A stretch of DNA of 64,000 nt from Carya illinoinensis (lineage: Eukaryota; Streptophyta; Magnoliopsida; Fagales; Juglandaceae), in contig NC_056757.1 of assembly GCF_018687715.1 (NCBI RefSeq), forward strand, positions 11,158,501 to 11,222,500, in the 5' to 3' direction. Of this stretch, positions 22,832 through 36,200 are shown in pieces. Numbering within the stretch: position 1 is the stretch's first letter; each line of letters opens with the position of its first letter. The notes below the pieces were generated by a model that made no database searches, had not been told where the DNA came from, and saw nothing but the letters and a program-made list of their open reading frames with translations. The translations under genes were made by a program, and so were the position numbers.

Positions 22832-25800
22832 ATGGCGGATGTGTCCGAAGTAGGAGTGTTGGCTCATGAGACGGCGGCGACGACGACGTACGCCAGCAAT
22901 GGCAGTGCTGAGCCGACGTACACTCACGCGTCGCCGGGGCCGCTGATGTTGTCGGGATCGTTTAAGGAAGGGAGGAGCTCGTCGCGGAGGAGAGCGTCGG
23001 TGAGGCCCAGCCTCGACGCTGATGAGTTCCTTAACCTGCTTCACGGGTCGGATCCGGTCAAGGTCGAGCTCAATCGGCTCGAGAACGAAGTCCGAGGTGC
23101 GGAATGCGGCTCGATCTGCTGCGTTTCGAGCTGATTTGGCTGGGATGCGTTTTTGATAAGTCGTCTTCTTTTGGTTGTGGTTTTGCAGATAAGGACCGTG
23201 AGTTGGGGGAGGCCCAGGCGGAGATAAAGGCCTTGAGGTTCTCCGAACGACTTAGAGAAAAGGCCGTTGAAGAGGTCATTTCTATTTTCCTCATTTTTGG
23301 TGCTTTATCCCCCTCTTCCTTCTCCTCGACAGATTAGTTAGTTGCGTATTTGAATCATTCGTGGTTCTATTTTCTATGCACATTAAACATTACTTATCTC
23401 CAATTTACGGAGATTTGTAATTATGTGGAACAGCTATGATAGTGGTTCGAAGCCCCCATGGAGGATCGCGATTTCTTGTTTGATTAGCTAGTGTTGTTGT
23501 ATCTTTGGGCTATTTGCTTTAATTTGTTACGTTATGTAGACCACAGGAATTGTATATTGAAATATTGTTAAAAAAAAAAAATTGCAAAAGAAACTTCCAG
23601 TTTCTCCTAATTTTTGGAAAATGGGTTGTACAGTTCTGCTCTTACTGCCTCAATTTAGCCCCTTATATTTTCTTATCTTAATGTGTCAATGCTAGTTGTT
23701 TCTAACAGCATAAATATCTCACTTACTTTCCCTGAATTCTTTGGCATGCTTTATAGCATTAATGACTCTAGATTGCTTGATATTCTAGACAGTTGAATGT
23801 TTTGGGCTTGAATTGCATTGGCCGTTATCTCAGAAATGAAAGTATTTAAAATTTTCGTTTCTGAAATATTCGACTCTTTTAGTTTTCACGAATTTGATAA
23901 ATTTGATCAGTCAATCTTTCCTTTATTTCCTTTCCCATTGAAATTGATAATTACCTTCTTTCTCTTATGTATTTTCATCACACTGCAGCTCACTGAAGAG
24001 CTGTCAAAGGTTGAGGAGAAGCTGAAGTTAACGGAATCTCTTCTTGAAAGCAGAGTATTGCTCACAGCCTCTCTAAATAGTGTTTTTGCCATTTGGTGCC
24101 TATTGGAAAACTCTATTTATTCGACAAAAAAATGTCTTGCAGAATCTTGAGATAAAGAAAATCAACGATGAGAAGAAAGCTTCCATGGCAGCACAGTTTG
24201 CTGCTGAAGCCACTCTTCGAAGGGTTCATGCTGCTCAAAAGGATGATGATATGCCTCCAATTGAAGCCATTCTTGCACCTCTGGAGGCTGAGCTCAAGCT
24301 GGCTAAGCAAGAGGTATGGCTTGTCCTCTTCTTCTTCTTATGATATCCTGACTTGTAATCAGAAAAGATTTTAGTCATAATTTTCTTCCCTCTTCTTTCT
24401 CATCTCCTTGCTGTCACCATAAGAAGAAGAAAAAAAGGAATCTATTAGAGGGAAAAGTTCAGTCGTTGATTAGTCACCTTGATTTGTTACAGATTGCAAA
24501 GCTTCAAGATGATAACAAAGCCTTGGATCGTCTTACAAAATCAAAAGAAGCAGCCTTAATTGAAGCTGAGAGGACTGTTCAGGTTGCCTTGGCAAAGGCC
24601 TCTTTGGTGGATGATCTCCAAAATAAAAACCAGGAACTAATGAAGCAGATAGAAATATGCCAGGTAAACCAAATCTTGTATGTTCTTTTTACCCAAGCTT
24701 ATTGGCCCTTGGGATGTGAAATATTTTTTTCTTACCATGCACAATTAGAATGGACTTATATGTCTACTCCTTGTGGGTGCTAGGAAGAAAATAAAATTTT
24801 GGACAAAATGCATAGACAAAAGGTTGCAGAGGTTGAAAAGCTTACTCAAACTGTTCGGGAGTTGGAAGAGGCTGTTCTTGCTGGTGGTGCGGCTGCAAAT
24901 GCCGTGAGGGATTATCAACGAAAATTTCAGGAGATGAATGTAATGTGCCTGACATATTTGAATGCTCAATGTTGGAAGTTGCCTTACGTTGACCTATAGT
25001 TTTCGTCTAGCAGATAGTTTCCTTAAACCTGGTAGCGTTTTATTTTTTTGTTCATCAGGATGAAAGGAAAACACTTGACCGGGAGCTGGCCCGTGCAAAG
25101 GTATCTGCAAACAGAGTGGCTGTAGTGGTTGCAAATGAGTGGAAGGATGCTAATGACAAAGTGATGCCTGTGAAGCAATGGCTTGAAGAACGGAGATTTT
25201 TGCAGGTAACTGTCGACTTTCATTGCCTTCTGCTTCAATACTGAGCTTCTATTGATTCGTTCTTTTAGACACCACTTTCTTGTTTCTATCTAATTATTAC
25301 CAAACTATGTTGTTACAGGGAGATATGCAGCAACTTCGAGACAAGCTTGCTATAGCTGAGCGAACTGCAAAGTCTGAAGCACAGTTAAAAGTAATCATAT
25401 GGCTTTTATGGGGCTTGTTCTTTAGTTACTATGCCATATGTTTTCTTCTTTTAGTGAATGTTGAACATTCTTTATTTTTTGTAGGAAAAATATCATTTAC
25501 GACTAAAAGTGCTAGAGGAGAGTTTGAGAGGTTCTTCTTCTGGTAATGCTCGCAGTACACCAGAGCGACGAAGCATAAGCAATGGGCCTTCTCGTCGTCA
25601 GTCCATTGGTGGAGCTGATAACATCTCAAGATTAACCTCAAATGGCTTTTTATCAAAGAGAACACCAACCTCTCAATTTAGGTCCTCTTCTTTGTCCTCC
25701 AGCACCAGTGCAGTACTGAAGCATGCTAAAGGCACCTCAAAATCATTTGATGGTGGCTCAAGGTCTTTGGAAAGGAGTAAGATTCTCTTAAATGGAACAA

Positions 25801-28800
25801 GCCCCAGCTATTCATTCAACCAATCTTGTGAGGGAACAAAGGATGGTGAGGGGAATAATAACTGGAAAGAAAATTCGGATGATAAGCCAAACGAGTTCCA
25901 GATCGTGGATACAGAGGATAGCGTCCCAGGGGTTATGTATGAGTTACTGCAAAAAGAGGTTATAGCTTTGAGGAAAGCAGGCCACGAGAAAGATCAAAGC
26001 CTGAAAGACAAGGATGACGCCATTGAGGTTGCTTTCTTGTCCAAACTGATATATTATTCTATAATTACGCCTCTAGTTAATATTTGGTTTTGATTGGTGC
26101 TTTTCAGATGTTAGCAAAGAAGGTAGAGACATTGACTAAGGCAATGGAAGTTGAAGCAAAGAAGATGAGAAGAGAAGTAGCTGCCATGGAAAAGGAGGTA
26201 GCTGCCATGCGTGTAGAGAAAGAACACGAGAATAGGGCAAAAAGGTTTGGCAATTCAAAGGGTCCTGTCACTAGTGCTCAGCTGCTTTCTGCCAGGTACT
26301 TTTTCAATATTTTATTTTTACCTCAAGTCATGCCTTAAGCTAAATTAGTTGAATAATTTACACAATGCATTGCTGTGTCATGCTTCTGTTGTTTGCTAAT
26401 TGTTAGATTAGCAGTCAATATATGACTTGTTTCCACCCCACTACCAAAAAAAAAAAAAAAAAAATAATGCTTGTTGATCTTGGTTTTTTTTTTTTTAATC
26501 CAGATATTCATATTTCATTGTTCTTTGTTCATGTAATGTAATGCTTGAAGGGAGGCCCAAACCATATCTGCGCCTATTCTCTAAAATGACTATTCAGTAG
26601 TACAATTGGAGCCCCATTGGAATCATTATAAAGTGCTATAACTTCTCCCTCTCAAGCAATATGTGGACCCCATACACTACCTACACTCATCACTCAGAAT
26701 GGGGCATCACATATACCTTTTACTCATTAGAAGTAATTTTTGTTCTGTAGAGAAGCCCTTTTCAATGCTCTCTTGATATGTCCAACTGTTATCTCAGCAT
26801 ATATTGAATTAAATTTACTCCTAGGAAAATATTCATAGGCAGCCCCCCCCCCCCCCCCCCCCCCCCTCTCAAATTGCCAATAAGGTGCTGAGGACTTTCA
26901 TTTGGTCTTTCAATTCCACTTTCCATTTTGTTCTTGTGAAATAGAGGTGGATTTAGCCTTAGTTTTTATCCTAAGTTCGATTTTGGTTCCTGAAATTTAT
27001 GAAATTTGTCTTCTTCCCTGAACATTTAAAAATTTAGCAGTATAGTCTTGTAAATGAGCCTTAATAAAGTTTTAGTGGCGCAATGTTCATGACTTCCTCG
27101 TATCTATTTCTTCTTCCGGGCTGGGTGCTGTCATTTGTATGGCCCATGTACTTGGGCTTTGCCTATTCATTTATTGATATTAATTATTTTTAATTGTAAA
27201 AAAATGAGCCTTACATGCAACTTGAAATTACAACCATGTCACATCTACCTTTTGTCTGCAGCATGTATTTCAATTTAAGCCTGATGGTAAAACTAGCAAC
27301 AATACAACTTCTTAAATGATTTAGGGATGAAAATGAAATGTCCAAATTTTTATTTTGATAAGTAAATGAAATGTCCAAATTTCAGGAACAAAAATTGAAC
27401 TTTGGCCAAATTTTTCAATGGACCAAAATTATGACTCAACCTAAGAAAACATGATGTAATTTATAGTTAACATGTATCCTTAATATATTTCAAATACCCA
27501 CTTTCTATCTGAGAAAAAGTCTTTGGTAGACCCCTTATCACTCATAGCTATACAATCCTCACATACACATGAACATGATGGGCAGGGATAAATATGGCCA
27601 GCTAGTACTAGATCCCCTATGATTAACATTCTATAAATTATTAGCTATATAGTTAATAATGATCAGGGAACCAGGTTGGCTAAGTAATTTAATATGCTAA
27701 CATATCATAATTAATAGCTATCAATTAAGTTGTATATTTTAGAGATTACAGTAAAATATACTTGTAAAAATGTTTTTTTATTTATAGGTATATATACTTC
27801 TAAAAATGTTAGCAAAACAGTAGTACATAGGATACTACTTGTGTACTTGGGCTATGTCTCTTTATAATAAAACACTGTACTTGTAAAAAAAACCTATAAA
27901 AATACAAGACAGGAGTGTGACAACTAATTAAATGTGCAGACATATATACACAAGCTCACCAAAGTTGTGTAAGAAAGCATTTGATGAATAAAAGTTTTGC
28001 TAGTTTATTTTTTTATTTTATTTTTATTTTTTATCGATAAACAAAAGTTTATTGATCATAAAATAGACAAAGGCCCGAGTGTACGGGACATATACAAGAG
28101 CATCGCCTATGCATGCTAGTTTAGTGATTCAAGGAATTCATGAAAAGTCAATGCATTAAAATCAATTACAATCGACCAATGGAGCAAAGTATTGAAAAAT
28201 AGACTTCTAAGCTCATCCATTGACCACTCTAGATCTTCAAAGCTTCTTTAATTCCTCCCTCCAAATACACCTCCATAGACAAATTGGAACCATCTTTCAT
28301 ATCGTTGTAATATGAGAGTTGCCCTGGATGCATTTCCAAGAAGCTAGGAGGTCGATTGCCTTTTTCGGCATCACCCAAGCTAATTTCATCAGAGCAAAGA
28401 AGTCATTCCACAAAGTCGTAGCAATCTCACAAAGAAGTAATAGATGATCTATGGACTTTCCGCTCTTTTTGCACATACAACACCAATCCATGACTATGAT
28501 GTGGTATTTCAGTAGGCTGTCAATTGTGAGGATCTTCCCTTAGGAAGCTGTCCATACAAAAAAAAAAAATTTGCCTTCTGGGGTGTCTCTATCTTCCCAA
28601 CACTCTTCCATCGGAATGAATTTTTATTGTGTGGTCATGGCTTTATAATAAGAGCGGACTGCGAACTTCCCTTTCTTAGAAGGGCGCCAAAAGATCTTGT
28701 CTTCAGCTCTTCGCATCATACAGGTAGAGTATACTAGATCATAGAACTTCGAAAAAGTCTAAACTTTCCAATCTTGTGCATCTCTGAAGAATGTAAGAGG

Positions 28801-29842
28801 TCCATTGGATAGGATTAAGAGGTCCGCAATTGAGGCTTCTTTCATTCTTGCTATGCCATAGAATCTTGGATAAGCTTCTTTGAGTGCTCCATTGCCACAC
28901 CATAGATCGTGCCAACATTTGATTTTGGACCCATAACCCACCTCAAAACCGATCTTTCTTGAATGTGTCCTATCCTCCTCTTATGCTTTTCCGTAGTCCC
29001 ATCCCATATGGCCCACTTACCTCATTCAAACACCATCCTCTCCATGGTTCACCATACTTCGAGTCTATGACGACTCTCCATAATTTTGCTACTTACAAGT
29101 TTGGCGTGTAAACACGCCAGTTACTATGAGACTCGTTACAGTTAAAAAATAAAATGTCATTACACAGTACTTTTTTTATGCTAGTTGGTATGACAAGTTT
29201 CCACATAAGTAGTGTGTTTGCCTTGTGTCAATTAGCAGGCTTGTAAATTTATTTTCTCAATGAATAAATGAGAGATTCTTAAGTGATTAATATATAGTAA
29301 AATACTTATTTTTATTAGCTGATGTCTGCAACATTTTTGTTTTGATAAGTTGGGAATACTTACCACTATGCTACAACGACTTGTTATGATGTGTGCAACA
29401 TTTTTTGACACTGAAATTAATTTTGCATCCACAATGATCATGAATTATTGGATTACTTATTGTGTACCCCTGGGATTAGTCGGGACGCTGTTCTCGGACA
29501 CCTGGTGCCAATAAAATAAAGGCTGTGGGGTTTCAGGCAAGGGCTTGGTGGGGTTGGCATGACTTTATTTAACATGTATGAAGTTACAGCTTTTTGAAAT
29601 ACATAGTTCAGAATGGTTTGATTACCGAAAGTTTGGTTTGATAGTTTAAAAATAATGACCTAGACCCTTTCTTGTCCAATTTGTTTTCCACTATACTCAT
29701 AGTACATTGTAAGTATAAATTGCATTCATCCACAAAAGTTCTATACAAAGAGGGATTATTTATGGAACATATTAAAAGTTGACTGAGTCCTACTTTGTGC
29801 AGAAATGTGACACGAGCTGGGTTGACACGCAGTACCCAATGA
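22832..29842 (+). CDS. MAP70: Microtubule-associated protein 70 (MAP70 family), 11 exons
   Basis: Plant-specific coiled-coil protein that binds cortical microtubules and shapes wall patterning. Splice model: 22832-23096, 23189-23274, 23989-24054, 24143-24313, 24493-24663, 24784-24939, 25059-25205, 25319-25390, 25485-26027, 26108-26295, 29803-29842; all GT-AG, frame kept, 634 codons (Arabidopsis members are near 620). Recognisable family blocks: [131 protein letters not shown]. Long coiled coils cover about residues 65-385 and 490-595; a serine-rich linker lies between. The protein ends [12 protein letters not shown], encoded mostly in the last exon. I chose ATG 22832 (MADVSEVG); an in-frame ATG at 22772 would add 20 residues unlike the family. 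Intron 10 (3.5 kb) holds a MITE and a LINE fragment. MAP70-1 versus -2 was not resolved. Confidence 0.95.
26843..26866 (+). repeat. Poly-C tract in MAP70 intron 10
   Basis: 24 consecutive C residues. Such a run could form an i-motif or G-quadruplex on the other strand, and its length is likely unstable or poorly sequenced. Confidence 0.8.
26960..27460. repeat. MITE-like inverted repeat in MAP70 intron 10
   Basis: TAAGTTCGATTTTGGTTCCT (from 26972) is mirrored by an inverted copy at about 27377-27405 whose complement reads AAGTTCAATTTTTGTTCCTG; both continue GAAATTT. Between them is a LINE 3'-end-like piece (TGTACTTGGGCTTTGCC..., A-rich end near 27198-27205). A second such piece, GTGTACTTGGGCTATGTC with an A run, lies at 27840-27888. 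Confidence 0.55.
28010..29090 (-). mobile_element. LINE fragment in MAP70 intron 10, antisense to the gene
   Basis: Minus-strand frames carry the late ORF2 region: [20 protein letters not shown] with [12 protein letters not shown] (28941-28759), then the zf-RVT end [20 protein letters not shown] and [16 protein letters not shown] (28491-28297). The 3' end toward 28010 has the complement of TACACTCGGGCCTTTGTC and an A/T-rich tail. No endonuclease or RT core is present: a 5'-truncated copy. Confidence 0.75.
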
Positions 29843-30330
29843 CAGGAATCCTGATTGCAGTTGCTGCAGCAAGTCTGCATAGGCTTTCTTGCTCTTCATT
29901 TTTATTTCTTACTTGTAATTTGTGATTCTCTCTTCCCGCACGCCATCCGACGAGTCAGATGTCTCTACTACATTTACTGAATTAGCTGAGACAAGAAACT
30001 CCAGAAAGGAAACAGAATCTGAGGAAGAAATTGGTGTGCTTCTGACTGTTAGACTGTAATTCCACTGCTTAGGGATCAGGAAAAGAAAAGGAGGAAAGAT
30101 AATTCACGTTTGGGGCTAACTTTTTGTCAGGTTTTCTTCGAGTGGCCAGTACGTGTGGTTGTATAGGTATCTTATTGGCTTTTATATAATTTTTTTTTTT
30201 TTTTTTTGTTCCTTTCTCATTTTGAGTTTATATTTGTATTATGTGCCAGAGCCTATAGCCTCTACCAGTTGCTGGTTCATGTTTGTTAATATATTTGCAA
30301 TATTATATGAATACTAAATAATGAAACTAG
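29843..30330 (+). other. Probable MAP70 3' UTR
   Basis: Follows the TGA at 29840-29842. AT-rich and without frames; the T run at 30190-30207 and AATA-rich words around 30300-30325 (ACTAAATAATGAAAC) are plausible 3'-end signals. The cleavage site was not determined. Confidence 0.4.
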
Positions 30331-32054
30331 GTTTGACGTTTGTGCATGTCTAATTTTTAGTGCCCGAGCAATATTTAATTGGGTCTCTGTAGGATCTGGC
30401 CGATGTTATTCTTCTTCTGCCTTGCTTTGCTCTGTTTGATAAGTTTTCATATTTTTTCCCTCTTGGCTCAGATCCCCGGGATTCTGACTAGGGCATGTTT
30501 GGATGCTAAAACCGTCTCTAAAGAAAGAATCAAAGATATCTCTGATCTAGATTGGGAATCCAATCTACATCTATACAAAACACATTGGAAAAAAATCCAA
30601 AATAACCATAACAAGTCATATCTGAGATTTTGAAAAATGAAAAATGACCATTTGTGGTTGTGGTTTTCTTTGTAAATCCACGACCATTAGTGCTTCATAA
30701 AGGAGGAGATGAAAAGGGTGGAGAAGGAGTTGAGAAGGAGAAGAAGAGGATGGGTGCGCTGCTGCATTGGCGAGAGGTAGAGAGAGAGAGGGATGGCGAT
30801 GGGACTGTCAGGTTTTATAGAAATCTAACTCGTTTCATTAAAGAAATGTTTTTAATACATATATGTATATATGGGGCCGGGTTGGGTAGACGGGGTAAAC
30901 CCCGGGTGGGCTTGGGCCCAACTCTGGCCCTACCCCTGGCTCCTAGTTGTGTGTAGGCATCTGCTCGCATGCCCTTCTTCTATGGAGACGGATGCTAGAT
31001 AGGGTGAGGCGGGGTGGCGGGTGGCGTTGACCTGACGCCTAGCCCTAGATTTTTCATTTGAATTTTCTTTTATTTAAAGACTTGTATAGAACTTACACAT
31101 GTTAGATTTGTATAAATTGTTTTTAAAAAATATAATTGAATATGATAGCGGGACTAGCCTGGCCAACATTGGCAAGCCAGATAGGGCTTTAATGGCAGGA
31201 GAGAACAGTAACCAATAAAACTGGCCAGAACCAATTAGAATTGAAGGGCAGATGTTGGAATCAGTTGAAATCGATCAGTTAGCAGTCCAAAGTGGCAGAA
31301 AATTTATTTCGGTTGGTTCAACTTCAGTTTGAATCGTGAACTGATTTATTATATATATATATATATATATATATTATTTTATATAAAATGATGTCCTTTA
31401 ATTTAAGTACGAAAAATAGTGTTGTTTCATTAGTATGAGTTAGAAAAAAAAAAATTGAAATGATGCCATTTGATTTATTAGAACGAACGGAGTCATTTTC
31501 ATTAGGGATGGAGATTAATTGAAACCGACCGGCAGGTTTGATTTTTCAAATGGTTGTCAGATTCTTTGGACATAACCATGGGTTAAATTGGGTTGCCCTA
31601 CTGCCAGTGGCTACTCGGGATGCCTAGTGCGGCTGGAGGACGTTGTCGTGGCTATTATGACGTGGTCGTGAGAGTTTCTCTCAGTTTTTTCTTTAATTTA
31701 AATACATATATATTTTAAAATATCTATTAGATGATTGATCAAAACTCATACAAAACTTTCACATCCGAACGTATTTTTAATGGATCTAATTACTTTTTAA
31801 AACTCTATAAATTAGAGTTGTCCACATAATCATTGAGTTTTATAAATGAGAGAGAAGTCAAAAGTTTGATAGCCTGGTTAGTTAATTATGTAATGATTAG
31901 GTTCTTTAAATAAGAAATTTGTGTTCAAAACCCCTCAATTCATTGTACAAAAAAATAAAATAAATAAAGGAGAGAAAAAAGATTTTATATTTTGCAATTA
32001 TCTAATGATTATTTACTTTGGCTAATAATTAGCCAGGTTAGTTAATTAAAAAAA
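30331..32054. other. MAP70-DRP1 intergenic region, repeat debris
   Basis: No gene supported. A GC-rich patch (30870-31060) consists of GGGTTGGG, CCCGGGTGGG-like words, and 31190-31640 contains CCGACCGG and GGTTGGTT words typical of old hAT-like repeats. An AT microsatellite lies at 31350-31374. GAGA-rich stretch at 30776-30792. Confidence 0.45.
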
Positions 32055-32190
32055 GAGAAATGATAGTTACAATTGTGATTGTGCAAGTGCCTTGTAATTA
32101 TTTTGAAAAAAGTGAATAAATATCAGATTTATATGAAAAGAATTAGTTTTTATAACAGTAGACTCTATTTTTTTCAAAGCGAATGCATGA
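32055..32190 (+). repeat. MITE family B copy 1 (partial)
   Basis: AAATGATAGTTACAATTGTG, TGCAAGTGCC, TGTAATTATTTTGAAAAAA, GTGAATAAATAT, then ACAGTAGACTCTATTTTTTTC. The same order appears on the opposite strand at 50938-51100, in DRP1 intron 13. The right end is joined at 32190 to a GGCGGAACCAACAATTTTC...GGGGGGCC sequence that resembles the end of another dispersed repeat. Confidence 0.5.
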
Positions 32191-33283
32191 CCCTCAATGG
32201 CGGAACCAACAATTTTCTTAGGGGGGCCAAATTTTCTAATATGCAACACATTGAAATCCAAAACTCGTAAAACATATATATACAACTAGATCTCGATAAT
32301 TTACAATTTACACGTAGAAATAAAATTCTAAAAATATAATATCTTAATATATGTTTCAGATTTTTGATAAAAATGTTTCATGAAATAATATTCATCCATT
32401 ATTATTCTTATAATGAAATATTTAGAATTTATTTACTTCATATAAACTATCAAGTGGTCTGTGAGAATGTCATATTTTATTCTAGTATGTAAGCTAGTTT
32501 ATTAAGTTTCATGTAAACTCTAGATGTTTCCGTATCACATTAAACATATAATACTATAATACAGACCTTAAATAAGTTTTTTCTTTCTTTCTCAATGAAG
32601 TCTAGATGATAAAACCTCTCAACTATTTTCCATATAGATCACTAACCTTAAATGATTTTTATTGTATTTTTACTTTTGATTCTATATTAAGAAGCATAAT
32701 ATTGTATAACAAAAAATTTTGGGATCCATATTAATAAGTTTATTATTTCTCCTAAACTTAGTTTTGATTTAATTTTGGTGAGATCACATTCTTGAAAATA
32801 AATAATATAGAGAAATCATGCAAAATTATGAGATTATAGGAAAAAATTTGGAGAGACATTTCTAAGTATATTGAAATTTTATAAAATTTTGTAGAGTATA
32901 TGGATATTATAATTATTTTGGAGGGACCATTTTCTATATTTATAAAATTATGATTAAAAATTAGGATATATTTTGATTTTTCAAAAAAATTTACAAATAT
33001 TTTGAAAATGGAAATATTAAAAAAATGTTTATGCATGCTGACTATATTCCCATGACCGTTTTTTCGGTTTATTCTCTCTCCCTCTCCGATTCACGTTGCG
33101 CATATCTAACCCAATTTTCGATTCCGTGATTGGATTTAAACTCTCATTTCTCGATCCCAAATCATCCCATCCACCAAAATCCCACATACATTTCTCCCAC
33201 CAAAAGCCCACCTGCATTTCTCCTACCAGCGCTTTTGCTAAGATCTTTCTGGTTAGATCCTCGATCGCTTTCAAAATCCAAAA
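32191..33283. other. AT-rich DNA upstream of DRP1, including its promoter and leader
   Basis: Very AT-rich to about 33050, probably transposon-derived (begins with a GGCGGAACC...GGGGGGCC word pair). From 33055 the composition rises and CT-rich, CCACCAAAATCCC-type leader sequence precedes the start codon. No TATA box was assigned with confidence. Confidence 0.45.
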
Positions 33284-36200
33284 ATGGCAACAATGGAGAG
33301 CTTGATCGGCCTCGTAAACCGCATCCAGCGAGCCTGCACCGTCTTAGGCGATCACGGCGGCGAGGGAATGTCCCTATGGGAAGCTCTTCCTTCCGTCGCT
33401 GTTGTCGGAGGCCAGGTTTCCATCTTTCCACTTCCTTTTCTTCATTTAAAGTTTTTTCGTTGGCCATTGTGCGTTTGTCCTTTGTCTGTTTCTACTCTCT
33501 TGAATTTCGTCTTATTTTCCCCCTCTTGTTGGATTTAATCAAAATGCTTGTTTTGTTTGTGGAGATCAGAGTTCGGGGAAATCTTCGGTTTTGGAAAGCG
33601 TGGTTGGAAGGGACTTCCTGCCTCGTGGATCCGGTAATTCTTCAATGCTGTGCTCTGATCTTTTTAATCATACACTTAGTTTATTTCGTTCCTTGCCTTA
33701 TTCTCTTTTATTTTTAACTTTCGATCTAGTTATTCGTAGTATCCTTGTCACCAAAGCTCATATCAGCTGAGACGTAGAACATTGCATCAAGCTCAGTACT
33801 CTGAGTGGGGCAATCGTTTATCGGTTTCCCAGATAAAGAAAAAAAAAATTCATAAAGGTTTTGAGTTTGTTCTCTTTTCATCCACTTTTCTTAATGTTGG
33901 GAATTAATGATTCTAATGACCCTGGTCTCTTTTTTCTATTTCAAGTCATATTGCACTCCATCTTGTTGATTTTTAAGTACCATGCCACTAATGTACCAGT
34001 CCCCTTCCAATGTTATGGTAGTATGATACGGTCAAATGACGTGTTCTCTCTGGAAAAGCACAGAATATTTTGTTCTTAGTTTGAATTCTTTGATTTTAAG
34101 GTATTGTAACGCGGAGGCCATTAGTGTTGCAACTTCATAAGACAGATAAGGGGCAATCTGAATATGCAGAGTTTCTTCACGCACCAAAGAAAAGGTTGAC
34201 CGATTTCGGTATGGTTACTCTCAATAAAAGCTGCAATTTTCTCTTGGATTGTAACTTCAACATTTTATGTGCTAATGTGATGATGAAAATTTGCTTACTG
34301 TTCAAAAAAAAAAAAAAGAGAACAAGAAATTTGCTTACTTTTACTATGTGCGTTCTTGAAGTATCTAAAATCTAAATAACTGAATGCCATCCGTGTGGAC
34401 TCAATTTTTTGTGGGTAGTTGTTTGGCATATTTGAAACAATTATGTTCTATGTTTTAACAGTAGCTGTCCACTTTAACAATAGTAATTCTTTCTTATGGT
34501 AGCGTTTATGATGATGTTTGTATTACCAAATTCATAGGTAAAGTTCTGTCTCGAGACAAGGAAGATATGCATTGAAGATTAGGTTGGGTCTTTTTGAGAG
34601 TTCTTTTGGCATGCTAATATGAGATGTATGCTTATATAAAAACTATCTAATGCTGTCATTATAGCTGCCGCAAATGTTAAAAAAAAAAAAAAAAAACTAA
34701 AAGTAGGGGTTCCTTACGCTCTTTTTTCTGAGCTACTACCTCATTCTCAGTTACACCTATAAACTTTGAACTAGTGCAGATTGGAATCCATTAGCCCAAA
34801 TTTTGATTTCACTTTGAGGTTTCAGTAGTAGTTTGTTCCCCCAGTAAAAATGCACCATTATTTTGAACGGAAATATACAAAAAGAGAAAAAAATACCCTT
34901 AACATTAAAATTAAGTCTTTTAACTGTGCATTGAAGGTAATTTCATATTTTAATGTGTCCCTATTTGAAGTTAAAAACAATTTTTGACAGAGTGGGGCAA
35001 CCGATGCTGAAAGTTTAAACTAGGGTACTCTGAGTTTTAACAAGTCAACATATATAACTGAGAATGAAGTGGTATTTCATGGAGAAAAAATACAAATAAA
35101 CCTAAAATCAATTTCCCTTATATGCCATGTTTTAATTCTGCTTACACTTAAACGTGATTTATGTTCGTTCCAATCACTTGGGTTTGGTTGCAAGAATCAG
35201 ATTCTAACATTTAGATCCATTTAAATTTTCTAGCGAGAAATGGTCACGATAAAATTCCTGGTGACCTTATCTTTGACACTGCCTTTTCTACTTCTCCTAC
35301 CCTCATCGTTCTATCTTAACCTTGTTAAATACAAGAGAAATGTTTATCAATCTACTCCTGAACATCATTTAAGTGAAGGTGCTACAAGTGTTGGTTCAGG
35401 GCATTGGAGACATATAGGTTCTTTTGGTTATCATGTAGTCAAACTTACCTTTTAGGATTCAAATACTTGTTTCTTTAACTTGTTTTTACGTGTCATAATT
35501 GCTTATGCATTGAGAAAAAAAAAAAAACACTTTTCTTCTATTAAATACTATATTTGCTAATTATAGTTTTGTTAAGGCTAATATCAGTGTACTCTTAACA
35601 GGATGGTAAGTGTTGGGTATATGTTTATATGACCTGCAAAATCTTTAAATCATTCAGTAATTGTGATCTATATAGCAGGTATCAACAGCTAAATCATTTG
35701 ATTGTATGGATGTGAGGGTGTACTTGGCAATATTCATTTACTTTTTTTCTTTTTCCCAAAATAAGAGGTTCTACATTTATGAAGTTTATTCATCAATCAG
35801 TTTTCTTTATTTTTTTTTTTTTCGGGAAATGATTTGTGCAAGCATAGGGCGTGCAATTCCTGTGCAAGACCTCTGAAAAAAGTGGGACCCTTCATAAAAA
35901 TTGGCATGGACTTTACATGGCATTACTCTGTTTTTCTTTTTTGCTGAGCTATTCATCAATCAGTTACTTGTCTTGCCATATATAGTTTTATGAGGAAGAC
36001 TAACATTACAACATTACATGCCAAATGACGTGTGCCCTGTTTGCTTAAACAGCGGCGGTGCGTAGGGAGATCCAAGACGAAACAGATCGTATTACTGGGA
36101 AGTCAAAGCAGATATCTAACATTCCAATTCATCTGAGCATATATTCTCCAAATGGTTTGTAGTTGCACCTTTTCTTAACATCATCTCGACAAGCTATACA

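Noticed and set aside
22565..23044. 159-codon minus-strand frame opposite MAP70 exon 1
   Set aside because: Shadow of the GC-rich first exon and its TC repeat.
33130..33717. 195-codon frame across DRP1 exons 1 and 2 and intron 1
   Set aside because: Out of frame with the GTPase; the splice model explains the exons fully.
35240..35455. 71-codon frame with a signal-peptide-like start in DRP1 intron 3
   Set aside because: No homologous feature recognised, inside an intron; a hydrophobic start alone is not enough.
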